A DNA stretch of 10,736 bases from JAZDOK01 sp043798715 (lineage in GTDB: Bacteria > Vulcanimicrobiota > JAZDOK01). The notes under the pieces were generated by a model, which was given only the letters and a program-made list of their open reading frames with translations, was not told the origin of the DNA and made no database searches. How positions within the stretch are numbered: the first letter of the stretch is position 1; each line of letters begins with the position of its first letter. The translations under genes were made by a program, and so were the position numbers. The stretch spans positions 1 to 10,736 of the forward strand of contig JAZDOK010000071.1 in NCBI GenBank assembly GCA_043798715.1, given 5' to 3'. Positions 6,068-10,736 of this stretch are shown here, one piece after another.

Positions 6068-6997
6068 GTCCTCCACCCTTTTTATCTTTCGAGCCAAACC
6101 TTTGTCTTCCCTTCGCCGTCGCTCCATCCTTCTCGCTGCTTGACATATCCCACTATAGCCCAATCCTCCAAAATATTCTCCTATTTCAGAATTGCTTAAA
6201 TTTAAATATTTTTTACTCAAATATATCGCCACCGCTTTGCCAAGATTTTGATAACCGCCCAGCGCCAATTCGGGAAATTCCTCTAATACCGCTTGATATA
6301 TATCCTCTAAAGCGATTGAAACCTTCTTTCTTTTACTCGGGGGAATTTCAAATTGTTCATCCACCCCCTCAATTAGTTTCATAACGAATTTTTCACTCCC
6401 CAATATCACCCCTCTATAAGCCTGATCAAATGGATTGTTTACAGGCTCTTTAATGCCTTGCCAAACAAATTCCTGATATCTTTTCTTTGCATCTGCTTTG
6501 TTATTAGACACCTGGCTCAATACTAAATCAGTCCATAGCCAAGCTTTTTTAGGTTCTTTGCTAATATAACCGGCATAGCTGCTCCAGGGATAATCTTTGG
6601 GATTTTTGACTATTTTTGCACGCACCGGGTTTAAGTGGAGATACCGACTTAAGGCTAGTAAGTATTGGTCTTGCTCTATTACTATGGCGTGATAGCGCCC
6701 TTGAAATAAATGGCCGCTTCTTTGGTATTTTAAATTAAAATAGACCGTATAAGCCGTATTTATTAGATGTACGATCTTGGATAACTGGGGGTTAGGTGTC
6801 TCTAAAATTAGATGATAATGATTATCCATTAAGACATAGGCATGGAATATGGCGCCATATTTAAGATGTGCCCGTTCTAAAAGCTCTAAAAAATGCTTTC
6901 GGTCTGCGGTATCGGAAAAAATAACTTTTTGTTCGTTGCCTCGCGCTGCTATATGATAAAAGGCACCTTCGAATTCCAGCCGTAAGGGTCTGCTCAT
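6044..6997 (-). CDS. REP-associated tyrosine transposase (RAYT, Y1_Tnp)
   Basis: HUH-type single-strand transposase of 317 residues related to IS200/IS605 TnpA. The N-terminal Y1_Tnp domain (about 1-145) starts MSRPLRLEFEGAFYHIAARG. It carries the HUH motif HYH (60-62) inside MDNHYHLILETPNP and the probable catalytic Tyr119 in RYLHLNPVRA, followed by NPKDYPWSSY. The C-terminal part (about 225-300) holds a DnaA-like helix-turn-helix (YLSKKYLNLSNSEIGEYFGG, then ARRMERRRRED) that probably binds DNA. All expected motifs are present and the frame is intact, so it may be active. The ATG at 6995-6997 has no ribosome binding site and lies about 6 bases after the -10 box, suggesting a leaderless message. 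Base composition differs sharply from the neighbouring operons. Confidence 0.95.
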   Translation of the reverse strand: MSRPLRLEFEGAFYHIAARGNEQKVIFSDTADRKHFLELLERAHLKYGAIFHAYVLMDNHYHLILETPNPQLSKIVHLINTAYTVYFNLKYQRSGHLFQGRYHAIVIEQDQYLLALSRYLHLNPVRAKIVKNPKDYPWSSYAGYISKEPKKAWLWTDLVLSQVSNNKADAKKRYQEFVWQGIKEPVNNPFDQAYRGVILGSEKFVMKLIEGVDEQFEIPPSKRKKVSIALEDIYQAVLEEFPELALGGYQNLGKAVAIYLSKKYLNLSNSEIGEYFGGLGYSGICQAARRMERRRREDKGLARKIKRVEDKLSIVKT

Positions 6998-7003
6998 ATA
7001 GGA

Positions 7004-7032
7004 ATATTAGCAAATTCATATAAAACTGTCAA
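7004..7032 (-). promoter_or_regulatory. Near-consensus promoter of the RAYT gene, -35 inside the terminal repeat
   Basis: On the minus strand TTGACA (7027-7032) and TAATAT (7004-7009) are 17 bases apart, a six-of-six and five-of-six sigma70 match. The -35 hexamer is part of the right inverted repeat; the -10 lies in the element's interior. Only six bases separate the -10 from the ATG, so transcription would begin at or next to the start codon. Confidence 0.65.
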
Positions 7033-7051
7033 TAGTAAAGACCTGACCCCA
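7023..7051 (-). repeat. Right inverted repeat of the RAYT element
   Basis: These 29 bases are the exact reverse complement of 6039-6067. The decayed copy at 5482-5509 matches this end in orientation. Confidence 0.9.
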
Positions 7052-7142
7052 TTATAGACTCCATTATATCTATTCAATATGGGCTTTGAAACTATCCCTC
7101 ACTTGGCTGAATACTTAATCCTGCGGAAACTTTTCTGCTGTC

Positions 7143-7171
7143 TTCTCAGGCAGGATTTATCATGCCATAAT
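7143..7171 (+). promoter_or_regulatory. Candidate promoter of the ssnA operon
   Basis: TTCTCA (7143-7148) and CATAAT (7166-7171) are 17 bases apart, matching four and five of six sigma70 positions. The start would fall near 7178, inside the palindrome at 7175-7196, leaving a leader of about 40 bases to the ssnA ATG. A weaker alternative is TTGAAA at 7086 with GAATAC at 7109. Confidence 0.4.
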
Positions 7172-7174
7172 GCG

Positions 7175-7196
7175 AATGAAAAACTGTATTTTCATT
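7175..7196. promoter_or_regulatory. Operator-like palindrome at the ssnA promoter
   Basis: AATGAAAA (7175-7182) and TTTTCATT (7189-7196) are perfect inverted repeats around a 6-base centre. The 22-bp site covers the predicted transcription start and ends 9 bases before the GGAGG of ssnA (7205-7218 region). Size and place suit a dimeric repressor of an amino-acid or nucleobase type; no regulator gene is present in the window to name it. In RNA it would be an A/U-rich, weak hairpin, so DNA binding is the likelier role. Confidence 0.45.
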
Positions 7197-7218
7197 ATTT
7201 TCTTGATGGAGGTTTGAC

Positions 7219-8559
7219 ATGGCTGAAAAACTCCTGGTGGGCAATACGCACGTCTTTACGCTCGGAAAGGACAACCGCCACCTTCCGCAGGGAGGAATCC
7301 TAATCGAGGACGCCCTGATCAAGGAAATCGCCCCTTACGCCGAACTGAAAGCAAAGCATCCCGGTGTTCAGACGCTCGACCTGGCAGGCAAGGTAATCAT
7401 GCCGGGGATGATCTGCGCCCACCACCACATCTACAGCGCCTTCGCCAGGGGGATGGGACTCAAGACGGAACCTCCCGCCAATTTCGTCCAGATTCTCGAA
7501 CGGGTCTGGTGGCGCCTGGACAAGGTGCTGACGCAGGATGACAACTACTTCAGCGGTATGCTGGCCTTCATGGACTGCATCCGTAAAGGCACGACGACGG
7601 TCATTGACCACCACGCCAGCCCCTTCTCCACCGAAGGAAGCCTGGATGAACTGGCCCGGGCCGCCCTGGAGGCCGGGGTTCGCGCCTGCCTCTGTTATGA
7701 AGTCTCCGACCGCGACGGGGCCGAGGTGACCGCGGCCCAGATCCGCGAAAACGAGCGCTTTCTCAGAAAATGCCGCACGGAGCCCCACGATCTTCTGGCC
7801 GCGGCCTTCGGCCTGCACGCCTCCTTCACCGTTTCGGATGCCACCCTGGGAGAATGCCTGGAGGTGGCCCGCCGGGAAAACGCCCACTTCCACGTCCACG
7901 TGGCCGAGGATCGGGCGGACGTGGAAGACAGCCTGAAAAAATACGGGATGCCGGTTCTTTCGCGCCTGGAAGCCCGGGGACTCCTGGAACGGCCCACGCT
8001 GGCCGTCCACTGCGTACACCTGGAAGAAGGAGAGCGGGAGATTCTCAGGAAGCATCCAGTCCGCGTCATTCATAACCCTGAATCCAACATGAACAACGCC
8101 GTCGGATGCGCCGCCATTCCCGAGATGCTCTCTGAGGGCATCATGGTGGGCCTGGGCACCGACGGCTTTACCAGCAACATGTTCCAGGAGATAGAAGTCC
8201 TTCCGCTTCTTCACAAGTTTCAACACCGCGATCCGCGCACCCTGGATTTCGGCCAGATCTACCAGACGGTATTCCTGAACAATCCGGCCATCGCCGGAGA
8301 GTTCTTCCGTCACCCCGTCGGCGCCCTCAAAGAAGGATCCTTCGCCGACATCATCGCTCTGGATTATATTCCTCCGACGCCCATGACCGAGGGAAATTTT
8401 CTGGGACACCTGCTTTTCGGTCTCGTCAACGCCCCCGTCAACACCACCATTGTTAACGGCCGCATCGTGATGCAAGACCAGAAATTCCCCCACCTCGACG
8501 AAGAACGCATCAAGGCCAGAACGAGGGAACTGGCCGCCAGAGTCTGGGAGCGGTTTTAG
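7219..8559 (+). CDS. ssnA: SsnA-like amidohydrolase (purine/selenium-linked aminohydrolase)
   Basis: Amidohydrolase-superfamily enzyme of 446 residues, closest by eye to E. coli SsnA (TIGR03314-type). Shared signatures include HHASP (131-135), HNPESNMNNAVG (285-296) and LGTDGFTSNMFQE (312-324). Metal and catalytic residues are in place: H68 and H70 in AHHHIYS, H227 and E230 in HVHVAED, H264 in VHCVHL, and D315 in GTDG. It is therefore expected to be an active metal-dependent deaminase or hydrolase in the cytoplasm. SsnA genes occur with selenium-dependent molybdenum hydroxylase genes and in anaerobic purine/urate degradation clusters. The true substrate is not settled, and a guanine-deaminase-like role is possible. 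GGAGG lies 6 bases before the ATG. It heads a tight plus-strand operon with a PilZ protein and ygeY; 7 bases follow its stop before the next gene. Confidence 0.9.
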   Translation: MAEKLLVGNTHVFTLGKDNRHLPQGGILIEDALIKEIAPYAELKAKHPGVQTLDLAGKVIMPGMICAHHHIYSAFARGMGLKTEPPANFVQILERVWWRLDKVLTQDDNYFSGMLAFMDCIRKGTTTVIDHHASPFSTEGSLDELARAALEAGVRACLCYEVSDRDGAEVTAAQIRENERFLRKCRTEPHDLLAAAFGLHASFTVSDATLGECLEVARRENAHFHVHVAEDRADVEDSLKKYGMPVLSRLEARGLLERPTLAVHCVHLEEGEREILRKHPVRVIHNPESNMNNAVGCAAIPEMLSEGIMVGLGTDGFTSNMFQEIEVLPLLHKFQHRDPRTLDFGQIYQTVFLNNPAIAGEFFRHPVGALKEGSFADIIALDYIPPTPMTEGNFLGHLLFGLVNAPVNTTIVNGRIVMQDQKFPHLDEERIKARTRELAARVWERF

Positions 8560-8566
8560 AGCGACT

Positions 8567-9283
8567 ATGAATCAGCAGGAATTGATTAACGGCGGTGATC
8601 AGGAACGCCGGGTCTTCGAACGGAAGAAGATAGTTCTTGATAAAAACATCAAGGCGGAGATCACCCTGGGATCTACCACCCCCAGAACGATTTATCTATT
8701 TATCAAGGACATGAGCGAGGGAGGCCTCAAGATACATTCGGATATCAACCTGCCTCCCGATGAGAATATCCCTATCAAGTTTTTTCTTGAGGACATTCTG
8801 AATTTAACCGTGCGGGTCGCCTGGCACAAGGAAGTCGGGGGAATGCACATCATGGGCCTTCAGTTCATGGACATCGCTCCCGATGCTTCCGGTATCATCA
8901 GGAACTTCATGGACAAGTATTCCCCCGAGGGCCGGAGAAAAAATTTCCGCCTGGATCGCGTGCTGGCGGTCGAGATGACCGAAGGGAACCTCTCCCAGAA
9001 GTTTTATGCCTTTACCCTGAATCTTTCGACCGCCGGGATGCGCCTTATCAATGAGTTTCCCCTTCCGGAGAATATTGACATCCCCCTGAGCCTTGTGCTG
9101 GAGATGGATCTTCCCCCCGTTTCCTGCATCGCCCGGGTCGCCCGGCACAAGGAGACCTCTTTCGCTCAGTTAATGATCGAGCTTCATTTCGTCTCGGTGA
9201 GCCAGGAATTCTCCGATCGCATCGATGCCTTCCTGGACAAGGCTATTGAAGGCACCCTGGACACTCCGGTTCAGAAAAACTGA
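8567..9283 (+). CDS. Tandem PilZ-domain protein (predicted c-di-GMP receptor)
   Basis: Soluble 238-residue protein made of two PilZ domains in a row. Domain 1 has RxxxR as RVFER (15-19) and DxSxxG as DMSEGG (48-53), followed by the beta-barrel strands RVAWHKEVGGMHIMGLQFMDI. Domain 2 repeats the plan with RKNFR (124-128) and NLSTAG (152-157), then RVARHKETSFAQLMIELHFVSV. Both signatures needed to bind cyclic di-GMP are intact in both halves. I see no enzyme, membrane or YcgR-N-type domain, so it probably works by binding a partner. It begins 7 bases after ssnA and ends 18 bases before ygeY; the ribosome binding site is weak, so coupling to ssnA is likely. Its placement between two catabolic genes is unusual and suggests control of the pathway or of a shared partner; this is inferred. 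Confidence 0.9.
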   Translation: MNQQELINGGDQERRVFERKKIVLDKNIKAEITLGSTTPRTIYLFIKDMSEGGLKIHSDINLPPDENIPIKFFLEDILNLTVRVAWHKEVGGMHIMGLQFMDIAPDASGIIRNFMDKYSPEGRRKNFRLDRVLAVEMTEGNLSQKFYAFTLNLSTAGMRLINEFPLPENIDIPLSLVLEMDLPPVSCIARVARHKETSFAQLMIELHFVSVSQEFSDRIDAFLDKAIEGTLDTPVQKN

Positions 9284-9301
9284 AATGAGAGCGAGACTCG
9301 C

Positions 9302-10504
9302 ATGAAAAACAACCTGGCTTTAATCGGAAATAAAACGGATGAACTCCTCCCCCAACTGGTCGCTTTTCTGAGGGACATCATCGCCATCCCCAGCCCCAGC
9401 GGAAAGGAACAGGCAGTCCTTGAACGCATCGAGCTGGAATTGAGAAAGGCGGGTTTCGATCGGGTGGAGTACGATCCGGTAGGCAACCTCTACGGCGTCA
9501 TCGGCGCCGGCCCAAAAAAGATTCTCTATAATGGCCACGTGGATACCGTAGGCGTCTCCACCGCCGGGAACTGGCTCTGGGACCCCTTTAAGGGAAAGCA
9601 TGAGAATTCCATCGTTTACGGCCGCGGGGCCGCCGACATGAAGGGGGCGGTGGCCTCCTTTGTCTACGGAGGCAGACTCATCCGGGAACTGGAACTTACC
9701 GGCGACTACACACTGACGATGGCCTTTGTGGTCCAGGAGGAGGACTGCGAGGGGAGCGCCATCGGGCTGGCCCATAAAAACGGGTGGATTCCCGGCTCCC
9801 GGGAGTGGGATTTCGTGCTGCTGGGGGAACCCAGCAACCTCCGCATCGTCCGGGGACAGAGGGGAAAAGTCGAAATGAAAGCCGTCACCCGGGGCGTATC
9901 GGCCCACGGGAGCATGCCCTGGGCCGGCGACAACGCGATCTACCGGATGGCCCCGCTCATCCGCGGAATCGAGCTCCTGGATCCGGCTCTTCCTTCCGAC
10001 CCGTTTCTGGGCAAGGGTTCAGTCGCCGCCACCCGTATCGAATGCCGGACTGCTTCCAATAACTCCATTCCGGATGAATGCACGCTCTGCATAGACAGGC
10101 GCCTTACGATGGGCGAGACGGGTCCCGGGGCCCGCGCCCAGATAAGCGGGCTCTCGGGCGAAAGCGGCGCGGAAGTCGAAATCCTCACCTACGATCAAAT
10201 GAGCTACCGGGGCTTCAGAATTCAGAACATCAAGGACTTTCCAGCCTGGGTGCTCCCGGAAGAGCACGTTCTGGTCAGGAAAGCTGACGAAACCTTCCGG
10301 GAACTCTTCGGACTAGAGAGCGTCATCGGACGCTGGGATTTCAGCACCGACGGCGTCTATACCTGCGGGGTCGCCGGCCTTCCGACCATCGGCTTCGGAC
10401 CCGGTGAAGAAAGACACTGTCACACGGTGGAGGAACAGGTTTCAGAAGAACACCTGCGCGCGGCCATGATGTTATATGCCGCCCTTCCGGCAAAACTGAG
10501 CTGA
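9302..10504 (+). CDS. ygeY: YgeY-like M20-family metallohydrolase
   Basis: M20/ArgE-DapE-type di-zinc hydrolase of 400 residues, matching YgeY (TIGR03526-type, E. coli homologue about 403). Ligands are visible: H79 and D81 in GHVDTV, the bridging D112 in GRGAADMKG, the catalytic E146 and metal E147 in VQEEDCEG, E176 in LGEPSN, and H374 in HCHTVEEQ. The dimerisation domain in the middle (about 185-300) carries GVSAHGSMPWAGDNAIY, the usual M20 substrate-gripping loop. YgeY is found beside ssnA, hyuA, ygeW/ygeX and selenium-dependent hydroxylase genes in E. coli and anaerobes, where the set is linked to purine/urate breakdown. Cleavage of an amide bond in a purine ring-opening product is therefore the likely reaction. 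It follows the PilZ gene by 18 bases and precedes the HPr-like gene by 19. No secretion signal is seen. Confidence 0.92.
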   Translation: MKNNLALIGNKTDELLPQLVAFLRDIIAIPSPSGKEQAVLERIELELRKAGFDRVEYDPVGNLYGVIGAGPKKILYNGHVDTVGVSTAGNWLWDPFKGKHENSIVYGRGAADMKGAVASFVYGGRLIRELELTGDYTLTMAFVVQEEDCEGSAIGLAHKNGWIPGSREWDFVLLGEPSNLRIVRGQRGKVEMKAVTRGVSAHGSMPWAGDNAIYRMAPLIRGIELLDPALPSDPFLGKGSVAATRIECRTASNNSIPDECTLCIDRRLTMGETGPGARAQISGLSGESGAEVEILTYDQMSYRGFRIQNIKDFPAWVLPEEHVLVRKADETFRELFGLESVIGRWDFSTDGVYTCGVAGLPTIGFGPGEERHCHTVEEQVSEEHLRAAMMLYAALPAKLS

Positions 10505-10523
10505 GGCGGAAAGCGGGACAAAG

Positions 10524-10736
10524 ATGCTGACAAGAGAAGTGGACATCAGTTTCAGCATCGGCATCCACAGCCGTCCGGCGGTACTCCTGATCCAGAAGAT
10601 GAAGGAGTACCCCGGAAACAGCTTCTCCCTTTCAAAAGACGGTAAAAAAGTAAACGGCCTAAGTCTTACGGGAATTTTATCCCTGGGAATAACCCAGGGG
10701 AGCCGCCTGGCCATCACGGTGGAAGGCCCCCGGGAA
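10524..10736 (+). CDS. HPr-like phosphocarrier protein (cut by window end)
   Basis: The first 71 codons of an HPr-family protein, open to the window edge. Typical length is 85-90 residues, so little is missing. GIHSRPA (13-19) contains the phosphorylatable His15 and the conserved Arg17. KKVNGLSLTGILSLG (41-55) matches the region around the regulatory serine, here Ser47, that HPr kinase modifies in many bacteria. Both sites being present suggests a functional HPr or a dual regulator rather than a Crh-type protein lacking His. It sits 19 bases after ygeY in the same direction. HPr normally passes phosphate from enzyme I to sugar PTS components, and neither is visible here. It may serve a nitrogen/regulatory PTS or simply be co-transcribed with the catabolic genes. 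The ATG was chosen because the HPr fold begins right after it; the ribosome binding site is weak. Confidence 0.9.
   Translation, partial: MLTREVDISFSIGIHSRPAVLLIQKMKEYPGNSFSLSKDGKKVNGLSLTGILSLGITQGSRLAITVEGPRE

Larger units (their letters stand above)
6039..7051 (-). mobile_element. RAYT (IS200-like HUH transposase) element with 29-bp inverted ends
   Basis: A single transposase gene is bounded by perfect 29-bp inverted repeats at 6039-6067 and 7023-7051. Each begins TGGGGTCAGGTC at its outer edge and ends CAGTTT at its inner edge. The interior is AT-rich compared with both flanking operons, a sign of separate origin. The left repeat holds the last seven codons and stop of the transposase gene; the right repeat supplies the -35 box of its promoter. 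Related repeats lie to the left (5482-5509, 5903-6050). RAYTs act on REP palindromes through single-stranded DNA and leave no target duplication, so none is expected. Confidence 0.8.

Noticed and set aside
5881..6384. 167-codon plus-strand frame starting at the toxin ATG
   Set aside because: Only the first codons resemble a toxin. The rest is translated repeats and the antisense of the transposase, so it is treated as a broken gene.
7103..7165. Sigma54-type promoter upstream of ssnA
   Set aside because: TGGC and GC elements are present, but the distance between them is not the required one.
7079..7303. 74-codon ORF between the RAYT element and ssnA
   Set aside because: It overlaps the ssnA start out of frame, has no ribosome binding site, covers the promoter region and has no family resemblance; it is not the missing toxin end.
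7300..8493. 397-codon open frame on the minus strand
   Set aside because: It lies wholly antisense to the well-supported ssnA gene and its protein has no family features; high GC codon bias opens such mirror frames.
9320..9907. 195-codon open frame on the minus strand
   Set aside because: Antisense shadow of ygeY with no recognisable motif.

Overview
The window is about 10.7 kb of mostly GC-rich DNA. The large genes are strongly GC-biased. The AT-rich stretches are the first intergenic region and the transposase element. Gene content suggests a Gram-negative, probably anaerobic bacterium: a lipoprotein-type BMP binding protein, SsnA- and YgeY-type hydrolases otherwise found in anaerobic purine (selenium-linked) gene sets, a double-PilZ protein, and a RAYT transposase flanked by GGGGTCAGGTCTT-type repeats. 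A Desulfobacterota- or Nitrospirota-like host would fit, but nothing here proves it.

Layout. (1) Positions 1-215 hold the end of an unrecognised plus-strand gene. A 335-bp AT-rich gap follows, with a strong hairpin and a doubtful small minus-strand ORF. (2) Positions 551-5358, minus strand, are a complete four-gene ABC importer operon of the BMP/nucleoside type. Transcription order is lipoprotein binding protein, double-domain ATPase (TTG start), permease 1 (GTG start), permease 2. (3) Positions 5370-7200 lie between this operon and a divergent one and are full of mobile and remnant DNA. They hold a possible structured leader, a decayed solo copy of the transposon end, a clear sigma70-type promoter, and a TIGR02574-like antitoxin. 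The partner toxin gene is cut off after about six or seven codons by a cluster of nine degenerate GCATTTGGGGTC repeats. After that comes a RAYT transposase bounded by perfect 29-bp inverted repeats. (4) Positions 7219-10736, plus strand, are a compact operon: ssnA-like amidohydrolase, tandem PilZ protein, ygeY-like M20 hydrolase, and an HPr-like phosphocarrier cut by the window edge. A palindrome sits on the likely transcription start upstream of ssnA.

Working together. The BMP importer probably takes up a nucleoside or purine-related compound. SsnA and YgeY belong to the gene set linked to selenium-dependent molybdenum hydroxylases and anaerobic purine/urate breakdown, so import and degradation of purines is a coherent reading. 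The most unusual point is that a tandem c-di-GMP receptor-type protein and an HPr-like protein are packed into the same operon, which suggests control by c-di-GMP and by phosphotransfer. The second striking point is the junction where the repeat/RAYT cluster has destroyed a toxin gene and left its antitoxin and promoter in place.
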